Assembly: GCF_032917945.1 (NCBI RefSeq)
Contig: NZ_CP136624.1
Coordinates: 4,030,001 to 4,094,000, forward strand
DNA: 64,000 nt
From: Bradyrhizobium sp. sBnM-33
Lineage (GTDB): Bacteria; Pseudomonadota; Alphaproteobacteria; Rhizobiales; Xanthobacteraceae
Reading direction: 5' to 3'
Position numbers and translations under genes: made by a program. Shown here in pieces: positions 25,937-35,153 of the stretch (its first letter is position 1; every line of letters starts with the position of its first letter). The notes beneath the pieces were generated by a model that saw only the letters and a list, made by a program, of their open reading frames with translations, searched no databases and had not been told where the DNA came from.

Positions 25937-27163
25937 ATGGCTGGAAATAACGGCAAGCCGGATGCAGGTTCACCCGCGGGACCGGGTTCGGACAGCTATG
26001 CCGCCATGGTTGCACGTGCCAACGCCCTGATTCCGGAATTGCGCGATCGCGCTTCAAAGACGGAGGAGCTCCGCCGCCTGCCGCCAGAAACCGAACGTGA
26101 TTTGCATGACGCCGGCTTGTTCCGGGTCATGCAGCCCAAGCGCGTCGGAGGTGCCGAGCTTGACTATGTTGCTCTGGTCGATTGCTCCGACGCGTTGGGG
26201 CAGGCGGATGCTTCCGTTGCATGGAACTTCGCCAATCTTGCCAGCCATCACTGGATGCTCGGCATGTTTGATAGGCACGCGCAGGATGTGGTCTGGGGCA
26301 GGAATGCCGATGCGTTGATCGCCTCGTCCTTCATCTTTCCAGCCGGGCGCGCGAGAAAGGCAGAGGGGGGATACGTCCTGCGCGGTCATTGGCCGTTCTC
26401 CTCGGGTGTCGAGTCCTGCGACTGGAACATGCTTGCCGGCGTGGTGTCCTCGGACGATGAGGCTGAGGGTATCGAATATCGGATATTCCTGCTTAATCGG
26501 AGCGAATACAGGATCAACGACACCTGGAATGCGACGGGGCTGTGCGGTACCGGGTCGAACGATGTATGGGTCGAGGATTGCTTCGTTGCGGAGAACATGA
26601 CCATCGCAGTCAGAGATCTGACCGGCGGACCGACGCCCGGAAGCGCCGTCAATCCAAACGCGCTCTATGCGCTACCGGTATTCTCGCTGTTTCCTTACGT
26701 ATTGTCGGGCGTCGGTTTGGGCAATGCGCAAGCTTGTCTCAATGATTACGTCGAGCTCGCGCGGCATCGGGCCTCGACCTACAATCGGGCCAAACTCAGC
26801 GATCTGCAGACTACCCAAATCAAGATCGCGGAAGCGTCCGCCAAGATCGATGCGGCTCGCCTCGTGATGCGTACGAACTGCATCGATGCGATGGCCGAGG
26901 CGAGGCGGGGCCATATTCCAGACCTTGCGGACAAAACGAGGTTGCGGCGGGATGGCGCATTCGCAGTGAACCTCTGCACCGAAGCGGTCTCGCTGCTATT
27001 CGCGGCAAGTGGCGCACGCAGCCTGTTCACGTCAGGCGCGCTGCAGCGGCAGTTCCGCGACGCTCACGCCGTGAATTCGCATCTCGCATTCAATTTTGAT
27101 GCGGCAGGAACCAACTATGGACGCGTGGCCCTTGGTCTGCCGTCCGAAAATCTGACGCTCTGA
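25937..27163 (+). CDS. Flavin-dependent monooxygenase, oxygenase component
   Basis: 408 residues of the acyl-CoA-dehydrogenase-fold group (group D flavin monooxygenases such as HsaA and the C2 component of hydroxyphenylacetate hydroxylase). The enzyme takes reduced flavin from a partner and inserts one oxygen into an aromatic substrate. The N-terminal helical domain contains LPPETERDLHDAGLFRVMQP and DASVAWNFANLASHHWMLG. The middle domain has GHWPFSSGVESCDWNMLAGV and WNATGLCGTGSNDVWVED. The C-terminal four-helix bundle follows. A flavin reductase gene starts 8 bases downstream, giving the second component. The substrate is unknown. Confidence 0.85.
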   Translation: MAGNNGKPDAGSPAGPGSDSYAAMVARANALIPELRDRASKTEELRRLPPETERDLHDAGLFRVMQPKRVGGAELDYVALVDCSDALGQADASVAWNFANLASHHWMLGMFDRHAQDVVWGRNADALIASSFIFPAGRARKAEGGYVLRGHWPFSSGVESCDWNMLAGVVSSDDEAEGIEYRIFLLNRSEYRINDTWNATGLCGTGSNDVWVEDCFVAENMTIAVRDLTGGPTPGSAVNPNALYALPVFSLFPYVLSGVGLGNAQACLNDYVELARHRASTYNRAKLSDLQTTQIKIAEASAKIDAARLVMRTNCIDAMAEARRGHIPDLADKTRLRRDGAFAVNLCTEAVSLLFAASGARSLFTSGALQRQFRDAHAVNSHLAFNFDAAGTNYGRVALGLPSENLTL

Positions 27164-27170
27164 GGCCCGG

Positions 27171-27725
27171 ATGTCTGATGCACCCAAACATCCGGCCGAT
27201 CCGGCCAATGAACTTGCCAGCGACAACTCGGCGATTGACCCACGCGATTTTCGCAATGCGCTCGGCACATTCGCCACCGGCGTTACCATTGTCACGGCAA
27301 TGGCCGCGGACGGGAGGCCGTATGGCGTGACCTGCAACTCCTTTGCCTCGGTATCGCTCAATCCGCCGCTGGTGTTGTGGAGTCTCGGGATGTTCTCGCA
27401 GGGGCTTACGATATTCCAGAATGCCAGCCACTTCACGGTCAATGTTCTCGGAGCTTCCCAGCAGGCGCTGGCGTCGCAGTTTGCAAAGTCGTCGGACGAC
27501 AAGTTCGCCGGCGTGAACTGGACGCCGGGGCTTGGCAACGCGCCGGTGTTGACCGATAGCGTGGCTAATTTCCAATGCCGCGCTGCCAATCGGTATTACG
27601 GCGGCGACCACATCATCTTCCTGGGCGCCGTTGAGGCTTATGCCTACAATCGGCAGGAACCCCTGCTGTTTGCGCGCGGTAGTTTCGGCCGGTTTATTGC
27701 TGGAGATGGCAGCAGCTCGTCGTGA
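27171..27725 (+). CDS. Flavin reductase component
   Basis: 184 residues of the HpaC/HsaB flavin-reductase-like family. It reduces FMN or FAD with NAD(P)H and passes it to the oxygenase encoded just upstream. The signature runs FRNALGTFATGVTIVTAMAA, YGVTCNSFASVSLNPPLVLW, HFTVNVLGASQ, and later GGDHIIFLGAVE and GSFGRF. The 8-bp gap to the oxygenase marks a two-gene operon. The extra N-terminal 25 residues look disordered. Confidence 0.9.
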   Translation: MSDAPKHPADPANELASDNSAIDPRDFRNALGTFATGVTIVTAMAADGRPYGVTCNSFASVSLNPPLVLWSLGMFSQGLTIFQNASHFTVNVLGASQQALASQFAKSSDDKFAGVNWTPGLGNAPVLTDSVANFQCRAANRYYGGDHIIFLGAVEAYAYNRQEPLLFARGSFGRFIAGDGSSSS

Positions 27726-27771
27726 GCAACCGCTGAATCTCGCTGGGCCTTCGACGATCCTGCGGCAGACA

Positions 27772-28653
27772 TCAAATCTGGATCTTTGCCATCTCTGCGC
27801 GGTACCAGTCGCCAATCTCGCTGGCTGTCATCAGGGCCACGCCGTCGTGACCCAGGATATAGTCGAGCAGCGCCTCCAGATATTTGATGCGATGCGGCAC
27901 GCCCGTGATGTACGGGTGAACTGAGATCGCCATGATCCGCGCGTTCGATGCGCCTTCGAGATATAGCCGATCGAACTGATCGGTGCAGCGTTTCAGGAAT
28001 TGCTCGGAAGAAAGATGCTGCAGTGCGTGGATGACGATATCGTTGGTTTCGACCGAGTAGGGGATCGTCGTGATGGTGCCGTGAGGCGTAGCGATGTCCT
28101 GCGGCAGATCATCGATCACCCAATCCGCGACGTACTCGATGCCGTTGAGGCGCAGCAGATCGAGGGTTTCCTCGGTCTCGGTAAGGCCGGGGCTTTCCCA
28201 CGACCGCGGCCACTTCCCTGCAAATTTCGAAATAGTCTCGACCGAGCGTTTGATGGCATCCGCCTGGTTCTCGACCTTATGCATTGGCCCCTGCACAAAG
28301 CCGTGGCCCATGAATTCGAAGCCGGCGTCGAGCGCAGCGGAGGCGACGCGCGGGTAGGCGTTGCAGACATTGGCATTGAGCGCCAACGTCGCCGGTATTT
28401 TGCGATCTGTCAGTGCCTTGAGCTGTCGCCAGAAGCCGGCGCGCATCCCGTATTCATGCCAGGACCAGTTTGGCACGTCTGGGAGTAGCGGCTGGCCCAT
28501 CGGCGGGCTCAGCACGGTGCGAGGCATCGCGTTCTCGATCCGCCACTCCTCGACATTGAGGATGACCCATACCGCGAGTTTCTTGTCGCCGGGAAGCGTG
28601 AGCTTCGGCCTGTCAACTTGTGCTTGATAGGGAATGCGATCGCTTAGTGCCAC
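27772..28653 (-). CDS. Polysaccharide-deacetylase-fold hydrolase (allantoinase-like)
   Basis: 293 residues of the NodB-homology group closest in layout to PuuE-type cofactor-light allantoinases. Blocks are AVWVILNVEEWRIENAMPR, SWHEYGMRAGFWRQL, ALNANVCNAYPRV, GFEFMGHGFVQGPMH, WESPGLTETEETLDLLRLNG and ISVHPYITGVPHRIKYLEAL. The usual NodB metal-binding pattern is altered: VEEW replaces the Asp-Asp motif and HGFVQ the HxxxH motif, as in PuuE-like proteins. It probably hydrolyses a C-N bond in a ring or amide. It follows the LLM gene by 18 bases and is probably cotranscribed with it. Confidence 0.8.
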   Translation of the reverse strand: MALSDRIPYQAQVDRPKLTLPGDKKLAVWVILNVEEWRIENAMPRTVLSPPMGQPLLPDVPNWSWHEYGMRAGFWRQLKALTDRKIPATLALNANVCNAYPRVASAALDAGFEFMGHGFVQGPMHKVENQADAIKRSVETISKFAGKWPRSWESPGLTETEETLDLLRLNGIEYVADWVIDDLPQDIATPHGTITTIPYSVETNDIVIHALQHLSSEQFLKRCTDQFDRLYLEGASNARIMAISVHPYITGVPHRIKYLEALLDYILGHDGVALMTASEIGDWYRAEMAKIQI

Positions 28654-28671
28654 GGCAAGCTCCCCCGCGGA

Positions 28672-29778
28672 TTATTCGGCGGCTTTGGAATCGCCGGATG
28701 CGGCGGCATTGATCCTCGGCATAACCTGTTCGGCCATCAGGACCATCGACTGCCGCCCCAGTTCGCGGTCTTTCCAGTCCTTGCCGGCATACAGCAACGT
28801 GCCGAAGGGTCCGGTCTCCTCCTGAAAAGCCAGCAGTTGATCTGCCACGCTGTCCGGCGTGCCATGAATGATCAGTTTGTCGCAGATCGACCCCAGCGTC
28901 ACCTCATCGTCCGGCTGATCGCGGCGGGTCTTGAATAGTTCGATGCGACCGCTCCGCTTCAGCTTGGTAAGCAACGAGCGATAGTAGTAGACATAAGGTC
29001 CGTTTGGATCGGTGGCATAAGCCTTTGCGGTAGCTGCGTCCTTGGCTACGAACACGCTCTTCGCAACGCGCCAATTCGCTGCATCCGCAGGACGGCCGGC
29101 GCGTTCGCATCCCTCTTCGTATTTCGGCCAATGGCTCTTCACCCAGGCCGGCATCAGGAAGTTTGCCGAGATCGGATCCCAGCCACGCGCGGCGGCTTCC
29201 GTCACGCCTTTTGAGAACGGCGCCACCGCAGTGACCACGATCGGAGGGTGCGGCCGCTGCAGTGGGCGCGGAATGAAGCCCTGGCCGATGTCTTCGATCA
29301 GACTCTTCTGCACCGATATGCTCCAGAACTGGCCTTGCAGATTATAGGGCGGCTCGCTGGCCCAGATCTGAAGCACCTGATTGATCGCCTCAAGGAACAT
29401 GGCATTCCTGTCCGCCTCGAGATTGCCGAACACTTCCGCGTCCGATAGCAGGCCGCCCGGGCTGATGCCGAAGATCAGTCGCCCGTCGAGCATGTGATCG
29501 AGCATCGCTATCGAGGCTGCAATCGCCGCCGGATGAGCGTTCGGCATGTTGACGGTGCCGGTGCCAAGCTTGATCTTGCTTGTTGCCGCAGCCAGCCATG
29601 CAATGAATGCGATGCACGACGTGATGTTCTCGGCTCTGTCCGTGGTGTGCTCACCGACATAGCCCTCGGTATACCCGAGTTCATCGGCCAGCAGGAAAGC
29701 CTCTCGATCCTCCTGGAGCGAAAGCCGCCAATCCTTGTCGACGGGATGGATCGGCATCGTAAAGAACCCAAGCTTCAT
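28672..29778 (-). CDS. LLM-class flavin-dependent oxidoreductase
   Basis: 368 residues from ATG at 29778, with GGGGAAGAG upstream; the frame continues further to 29940 without a ribosome site. It has the luciferase-like barrel. MKLGFFTMPIHPVDKDWRLS opens the first strand. EGYVGEHTTD, KIKLGTGTVNMPNAHPAAIA, LDGRLIFGISPGGLLSD and PPIVVTAVAPFSKGVTEAA are family blocks. Such enzymes use FMNH2 and oxygen to oxidise small substrates, or F420 in other branches. The C-terminal part with SICDKLIIHGTPDSVADQLL is complete. It is divergently arranged with the FAD subunit gene at 29948. Confidence 0.88.
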   Translation of the reverse strand: MKLGFFTMPIHPVDKDWRLSLQEDREAFLLADELGYTEGYVGEHTTDRAENITSCIAFIAWLAAATSKIKLGTGTVNMPNAHPAAIAASIAMLDHMLDGRLIFGISPGGLLSDAEVFGNLEADRNAMFLEAINQVLQIWASEPPYNLQGQFWSISVQKSLIEDIGQGFIPRPLQRPHPPIVVTAVAPFSKGVTEAAARGWDPISANFLMPAWVKSHWPKYEEGCERAGRPADAANWRVAKSVFVAKDAATAKAYATDPNGPYVYYYRSLLTKLKRSGRIELFKTRRDQPDDEVTLGSICDKLIIHGTPDSVADQLLAFQEETGPFGTLLYAGKDWKDRELGRQSMVLMAEQVMPRINAAASGDSKAAE

Positions 29779-29876
29779 GGTCCGCTCTTCCCCATGATAG
29801 GCTTTTTGTTTGCACAGAACGTGCGTCGTTCGTCGCTCGAAAACAAGCTCAAAGTCGCAAACTACCGACAACAAAC

Positions 29877-29905
29877 TTGACCTTTGGCGATCACGGCCGT
29901 CTAAT
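29877..29905 (+). promoter_or_regulatory. Sigma-70-type promoter before the molybdenum hydroxylase operon
   Basis: TTGACC (29877-29882), a 17-bp spacer, and TCTAAT (29900-29905); each box has one mismatch to consensus. It is 43 bases from the first start codon of the FAD-S-Mo operon, in the intergenic space shared with the LLM gene. Confidence 0.5.
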
Positions 29906-29947
29906 TCCGCGAAAATGATGACTACAACCGGGGAGGTCACGCCAAAA

Positions 29948-30829
29948 ATGAAAGCCGCGGCTTTCGCCTACGTTCGCGCAACTAGCGTCGAAAATGCGCT
30001 GGAATTGTTGAGCGTGCATGGCGATACTGCCAAGCTATTGTCGGGCGGCCAGAGCCTGGTGCCGGCCATGAATCTGCGCCTGGTCGCGCCGGAGCTCATT
30101 ATCGATATTGGCGAGCTGATCGAGTTGCGCGGGGTCGCGGTCAAGGGAGGCGTCCTCACCATCGGTGCGCTGACACGTCACGCCGATCTTTTGAAATCCC
30201 CCGAAATTGCAGCCCATGCTCCGTTGCTGAAGGATGCGGTCGCCCATGTCGCCCATCCCGCGATCCGTAATCGCGGCACGATTGGGGGAAGCCTTGCGCA
30301 CGCTGATCCGGCTTCGGAACTGCCGGCCTGCATGCTCACGCTTGGCGCTACCATCATTGCCCGCGGGCCGGGCGGGGAGCGGCGGATTGCGGCAAACGAG
30401 TTCTTCGTCGGAATCTACGAAACCGCGCTTGCGCCGCAGGAACTGCTGGTTGCCGTCGAGCTGCCGGTGACTCCAAAGAACTCGACGCATTTCTTTCATG
30501 AGTTCGCCCGTCGGCATGGCGATTACGCCATTGTTGGCCTCGCAGCGCAGGCCTCCATCAAGGATGGGCGCTTCGCCGATCTTCGCGTTGGCTTCTTTGC
30601 TGTCGGGGATCGTCCGTTGCTGGCCAAGTCTGCCGGCAAGCTGGTCGATGTCGCCATCACGTCTGCGGTGTTGTCTGAGGCAGCTTCTGCATTGGACGCT
30701 GAACTTGATCCGCTGGACGATCAACAGGCGACACCCGCCATGCGTCGGCATCTGGCGAAGGTTCTGTTGACGCGCTGCGTGTCTTTACTGCTTGCCCGGC
30801 CTGATCTCCATGCGGGAGCGTCAGCGTGA
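29948..30829 (+). CDS. Molybdenum hydroxylase FAD subunit
   Basis: 293 residues from ATG at 29948; GGGGAGG lies upstream, and an earlier ATG at 29915 is less likely. This is the medium subunit of xanthine-dehydrogenase-family enzymes (CoxM-like) and carries electrons from the iron-sulfur subunit to the final acceptor. FAD-binding motifs are LSGGQSLVPAMNLRL (31-45) and RGTIGGSLAHADPASELP (109-126). Its stop overlaps the next start (TGATGA). The three genes follow the common M-S-L order. Confidence 0.93.
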   Translation: MKAAAFAYVRATSVENALELLSVHGDTAKLLSGGQSLVPAMNLRLVAPELIIDIGELIELRGVAVKGGVLTIGALTRHADLLKSPEIAAHAPLLKDAVAHVAHPAIRNRGTIGGSLAHADPASELPACMLTLGATIIARGPGGERRIAANEFFVGIYETALAPQELLVAVELPVTPKNSTHFFHEFARRHGDYAIVGLAAQASIKDGRFADLRVGFFAVGDRPLLAKSAGKLVDVAITSAVLSEAASALDAELDPLDDQQATPAMRRHLAKVLLTRCVSLLLARPDLHAGASA

Positions 30830-31311
30830 TGGCTACGGTTGCGATTGTGCTGAGTGTCAATGGCGAGCTCGTCGAAGCGAATGTACTGCCGCGCCTGAAT
30901 CTGGCAGATTTTCTTCGCGAACATCTCAAGCTGACCGGCACGCATGTCGGGTGCGAACATGGCGTGTGCGGCGCATGCACGGTCCGCGTCAATGGCGACA
31001 TCGTCCGCTCCTGCCTGATGCTCGCGGTGCAGGCGCACAAGGCAGCGGTCGAGACGATTGAGGGACTGTCCGATAGCGGCGAAATTGCCGATTTGCAGTC
31101 AGCATTCCGGGAGCGCAACGCACTGCAGTGCGGTTTTTGCACGCCGGGAATGCTGATCGCGGCGCAGGATCTGCTGAAGCAATCGTCGTGTCCGGATCGA
31201 GAGCAGATACGCGAACATCTTTCCGGCAACTATTGCCGCTGCACGGGATACCAGGCAATTGTCGATGCCATCGAAGCTACAGCGCGATCGCGCGCGGGAC
31301 GCTTGTCATGA
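30829..31311 (+). CDS. Molybdenum hydroxylase 2Fe-2S subunit
   Basis: 160 residues from ATG at 30829. The plant-type cluster is bound by Cys42, Cys47, Cys50 and Cys62 (GCEHGVCGACTV), and the second cluster by Cys101, Cys104, Cys136 and Cys138 (CGFCTPGM and YCRCTGY). It relays electrons from the molybdenum centre to FAD. All eight ligands are present. It overlaps the neighbouring genes on both sides by one to four bases, so the three subunits are translationally coupled. Confidence 0.95.
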   Translation: MATVAIVLSVNGELVEANVLPRLNLADFLREHLKLTGTHVGCEHGVCGACTVRVNGDIVRSCLMLAVQAHKAAVETIEGLSDSGEIADLQSAFRERNALQCGFCTPGMLIAAQDLLKQSSCPDREQIREHLSGNYCRCTGYQAIVDAIEATARSRAGRLS

Positions 31312-33701
31312 AATCAGCACAAGCAAATCCGGAGACGCTATCTGCGCTCGACCGACCCAACTCCTATATCGGCAAGACAGTGCCGCGGCCGAATCTCGAC
31401 CGGCTGATGCAGGGACGCGGGCTCTATGTCAGCGACATTGAGCTCCCCCGTATGGCGCATGTCGTGTTCCTGCGCTCGCCGCACGCGCACGCGAGGATCA
31501 TTGGCATCGACGCTTCGGCGGCCAAGCAGATGCCGGGAGTGATCGCCGTCGTCTCGGGCAGGGAACTTTCAACCGTCATCACGCCGTGGGTCGGCGTGCT
31601 TTCGCATCTGAGGGGACTCAAATCCGCCCCGCAGAGTGCTATCGCTGTCGACCGAGTGTGCTGGCAGGGTGAAGCGGTCGCTGCCGTGGTGGCGCGCAGC
31701 CGCGCACAGGCCGAGGACGCCGCAGAGCATGTCTTAGTTGAATATGAAGAACTGCACGCCGTAACGGATATGCGTAGCGCGCTCGATCCGGCAACACCTG
31801 TGATCCACGCCTCGCTCGGCGACAATCTGGCTTTCGAGCGCATTCACGACGCGGGCGCGGTCGATCAGGCCTTTGCCGAGTGCGACGAGGTAGTCGAAGC
31901 AGAGTTCGTTTTCGGACGGCACACCGGCGTGACGCTGGAGCCGCGTGCGGTGGTGGCAGACTGGAACGCCGCGGAAGCTAGGCTGACCATCTATCAAGGC
32001 ACGCAGGCACCGCATATGGTGCAGAATATCGCGGCGCTCCATCTTGGCTTAAGGGAATCGCAGGTCCGCGTCGTCTGCAAGGACGTCGGCGGCTCCTTCG
32101 GCATCAAGGTCCATATCTACGCCGACGAGATGGCGACTTACGCGCTGTCCAAGCTCCTGCGGCGTCCGGTTAAATTCGTCGCCGACCGGGTTGAGAGCTT
32201 CAACACCGATATTCATGCCCGCGACCATCGCTGCAAGGGAAAGATCGGCGTCAAGCGCGACGGCACCATCATGGCATTCGAGATCGACGATCTTACGGGC
32301 ATCGGGCCTTATTCGATGTACCCGCGCACCAGCGCGATCGAGGCCAATCAGGTCGTCAATCTCGTCGGCGGGCCCTATGTGACCGGAAATTACCGTGCCC
32401 GTACCCGCGTCGTATTCCAGAACAAGAACGTGATGTGCCAGTACCGTGCCGTCGGCCATCCGATCGCCTGCTCAGTGACGGAGGGCCTGGTCGATCTGGC
32501 GGCCATGAAGATTGCCATGGATCCGGTTGAAATCCGTCGCCGCAATCTGATTGCCGACGACGCTTACCCCTGTGCTTCGCCGTCAGGTTTGCGCTTCGAG
32601 CAGTTGTCGCACCATGCGGCGCTCGCCAAGCTGGTCCAAATGATGGACTACGATGCGTTGCGCGCTGAGCAGGCCGTCCTGCGAATGAAGAACATCCATC
32701 GTGGCATCGGCATCGCGAGCTTCATCGAAGTTACCAATCCCAGTGCGGCGTTTTATGGTGTAGGCGGTGCGAAGATATCCTCCCAGGATGGTGTCGCGGT
32801 GCGGCTTGATGCGCAGGGGTCAGTGATCTGCCAGACAAGTATCACCGAGCAGGGACAGGGATCGGAATCGCTAACCGCGCAGATCGTTGGAAGCGTGCTC
32901 GGCGTCTCGATGGATCGCGTCCGCGTGATCCTGGGTGATACCGACAGCACGCCGTATGGCGGAGGCACCTGGGCCTCGCGCGGCGCTGGTATCGGTGGAG
33001 AGGCCGCGCTTCAAGCCGCCAAGGTACTGCGCAAGAACATCCTCGACGTAGCGGCTGCCGTCCTGCAATCGACGCCAAGCGAACTCGACATTGTCAACAA
33101 CGCCATAGTGAATGTCGTCGATGGCGCGCCGCGGATCGATCTGAGCGAGCTCGCGCGAATTGTCTATTTCCGTCCCGACACGCTGCCGCCGGGCATTCAG
33201 CCCGAACTGATGGCGACCAGGCACTTTGTCCCGCGCGAATATCCTTTCGCCTTCACCAATGGCGTTCAGGCCTCGTGGCTGGAGCTTGATCCCGATACGG
33301 GATTTGTGAAGCTGCTGAAGCACTGGGTGGTTGAGGATTGCGGCACGATTATTAACCCTCAACTGGTCGATGAGCAGATCAGGGGCGGCGTGGTGCAGGG
33401 GCTTGGTGCCGCGCTGTTCGAGAAATGCGTGTATGACGAACGTGGCCAGCTCACCAACGCCAATATGGCCGACTATCTGGTTCCGATGTCCGGTGAAATG
33501 CCGGACATCGACGCCGGACACGTGGTTTCACCGACCTTGGAATCGGAACTGGGCGCGAAGGGAGCAGGAGAGGCCGGCACGGCAGGTGCGGCAGCCGCCG
33601 TTACCAATGCGGTCAATGACGCGCTCAGGCCGTTTGGGACGATCATCACGGAGATCCCCCTGACGCCTCAGGTGATCCTGACTGCCCTGCGACGTATCTA
33701 A
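31308..33701 (+). CDS. Molybdenum hydroxylase large (Mo-cofactor) subunit
   Basis: 797 residues from ATG at 31308. N-terminal XDH domain: IGKTVPRPNLDRLMQGRGLY, LRSPHAHARI. Molybdopterin-binding blocks: KDVGGSFGIKVHIYADEMA and TEQGQGSESL. The catalytic glutamate is Glu755 in GAKGAGEAGT. The active-site loop reads CQYRAVGHP (about 377-385) instead of the AYRCSFR loop of true CO dehydrogenase, so it should hydroxylate an organic substrate rather than oxidise CO. No signal peptide, so cytoplasmic. The substrate cannot be deduced. Confidence 0.93.
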   Translation: MKSAQANPETLSALDRPNSYIGKTVPRPNLDRLMQGRGLYVSDIELPRMAHVVFLRSPHAHARIIGIDASAAKQMPGVIAVVSGRELSTVITPWVGVLSHLRGLKSAPQSAIAVDRVCWQGEAVAAVVARSRAQAEDAAEHVLVEYEELHAVTDMRSALDPATPVIHASLGDNLAFERIHDAGAVDQAFAECDEVVEAEFVFGRHTGVTLEPRAVVADWNAAEARLTIYQGTQAPHMVQNIAALHLGLRESQVRVVCKDVGGSFGIKVHIYADEMATYALSKLLRRPVKFVADRVESFNTDIHARDHRCKGKIGVKRDGTIMAFEIDDLTGIGPYSMYPRTSAIEANQVVNLVGGPYVTGNYRARTRVVFQNKNVMCQYRAVGHPIACSVTEGLVDLAAMKIAMDPVEIRRRNLIADDAYPCASPSGLRFEQLSHHAALAKLVQMMDYDALRAEQAVLRMKNIHRGIGIASFIEVTNPSAAFYGVGGAKISSQDGVAVRLDAQGSVICQTSITEQGQGSESLTAQIVGSVLGVSMDRVRVILGDTDSTPYGGGTWASRGAGIGGEAALQAAKVLRKNILDVAAAVLQSTPSELDIVNNAIVNVVDGAPRIDLSELARIVYFRPDTLPPGIQPELMATRHFVPREYPFAFTNGVQASWLELDPDTGFVKLLKHWVVEDCGTIINPQLVDEQIRGGVVQGLGAALFEKCVYDERGQLTNANMADYLVPMSGEMPDIDAGHVVSPTLESELGAKGAGEAGTAGAAAAVTNAVNDALRPFGTIITEIPLTPQVILTALRRI

Positions 33702-33779
33702 TGCGACCGCGATAAGTTTGATCAGGAAGGACGGACGGTGATGGCCGTCCGCGTCATCCGGCTGCCGCACTCGCGATCG

Positions 33780-33960
33780 CCCCCACGTGCCGATTGATCA
33801 CAACCACATTGATCGCATCTTAGACGTGCTCGCGGGTATCGCAGCGCGGTCGGCAGATCGGCCAGCGGAAATGAGTGGGTATGGATTTTCGGTGGATCGT
33901 AGCGCTGCTCTGCCATCAGCGCCGTGGCGCGCCGACCTTCGTCTCGAATGCCGTAGGGAT
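33780..33960 (-). pseudogene. Zinc-type alcohol dehydrogenase, C-terminal scrap
   Basis: Minus strand reads DPPKIHTHSFPLADLPTALR, then in the next frame PREHV, a stop and DAINVVVI. This is the end of a medium-chain dehydrogenase (usual ending LPxALRYARExxxDAIKVVV). About 50 residues remain, between the molybdenum hydroxylase and the ABC operon. Confidence 0.55.
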
Positions 33961-34108
33961 AGGAGTTGTTCTTCATGAAATGCATATCGCTAGGCGCGCA
34001 GGTTTGCTGGATAGCAAAACGCTGTGTCGCAAAACCTTCATACGCGGCCTATACGTCACACCGATTAGTGATGAGATCGTCAGTTGCCGCCCTAACCCGG
34101 AGTGCCCT

Positions 34109-35116
34109 ATGAAGACCGCCTGTTTTGTTCTTGCCTTGCTGGCGCTGTTGCTAATCGCGCCCTGGCAATCCGCCAAAGCGGCCGACGTCATCTGCTACAA
34201 TTGCCCGCCTGAATGGGCGGACTGGGCTTCCATGCTCAAGGCCATCAAAGCCGACCTCAACTATGATATCCCGCACGACAACAAGAATTCCGGCCAAGCG
34301 CTTGCTCAAATACTTGCCGAGAAGAATAACCCGGTGGGCGATATCGGCTATTTCGGTGTCACCTTTGGTATGAAGGCCAAGGCGCAAGATGCGCTTGAGC
34401 CTTACAAGCCGGCGAAATGGGACCAGGTCCCCGCCGGCCTGAAGGATGCCGACGGATACTGGACCACGATTCATTCCGGCACGCTTGGCCTGTTCGTGAA
34501 CAAGGACGCGCTTGGCGGCAAGCCGGTGCCGGCCTGCTGGAAGGATCTCCTGAAGCCCGACTATAAGGGCATGGTGGGCTATCTCGATCCGTCGTCAGCT
34601 GCAGTCGGGTATGTCGGCGCGGTCGCGATCAATCTGGCGCTCGGCGGCTCCGAAGCGAACTTCGATCCGGCGATCAACTTCTTCAAGGACCTGCGGAAGA
34701 ACGACCCGATCGTTCCCAAGCAGACTTCCTACGCCCGCGTGGTCTCTGGCGAGATGCCGATCCTGTTTGACTACGATTTCAACGCCTATCGCGCGAAATA
34801 CTCAGAGAAGGGCAATTTTGAATTCGTAATTCCTTGCGAGGGATCGGTCATGTTTCCCTATGTCGTCGGCCTCATCAAGAACGCGCCCAATAGGGACAAG
34901 GCCAAGAAGGTGCTGGACTATCTTTTGTCGGACAAGGGACAGGCGATCTGGACCAACGCCTACCTTCGGCCGGCGCGGCCGATCGACCTGCCCGAGGCGG
35001 TGAAGAAGAAATTCCTGCCTGACAGCGAATATGCGCGTGCGAAGAACGTCGACTGGGGCCAGATGGAAAACATGCAAAAAGGCTTTGTCGATCGCTATCT
35101 CGCCGAGGTTCGCTGA
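34109..35116 (+). CDS. ABC transporter substrate-binding protein
   Basis: 335 residues from ATG at 34109 with GGAG upstream. The signal peptide MKTACFVLALLALLLIAPWQ SAKAADV is cleaved probably after AKA. The fold is of the iron/thiamine/phosphonate-type binding proteins (SBP_bac_6 group): PVGDIGYFGVTFGMKAKAQD, DGYWTTIHSGTLGLFVNKDA, CWKDLLKPDYKGMVGYLDPS and AKKVLDYLLSDKGQAIWTNA. It is periplasmic and delivers substrate to the permeases encoded directly downstream. Confidence 0.9.
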   Translation: MKTACFVLALLALLLIAPWQSAKAADVICYNCPPEWADWASMLKAIKADLNYDIPHDNKNSGQALAQILAEKNNPVGDIGYFGVTFGMKAKAQDALEPYKPAKWDQVPAGLKDADGYWTTIHSGTLGLFVNKDALGGKPVPACWKDLLKPDYKGMVGYLDPSSAAVGYVGAVAINLALGGSEANFDPAINFFKDLRKNDPIVPKQTSYARVVSGEMPILFDYDFNAYRAKYSEKGNFEFVIPCEGSVMFPYVVGLIKNAPNRDKAKKVLDYLLSDKGQAIWTNAYLRPARPIDLPEAVKKKFLPDSEYARAKNVDWGQMENMQKGFVDRYLAEVR

Positions 35117-35153
35117 GGCAATATGGCGCCTTTCGCGGGGGCGCTACCATCTG

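Noticed and set aside
29948..33701. Calling this operon carbon monoxide dehydrogenase (coxMSL)
   Set aside because: Gene order fits, but the active-site loop is CQYRAVGHP and lacks the AYRCSFR cysteine loop of true CO dehydrogenase.
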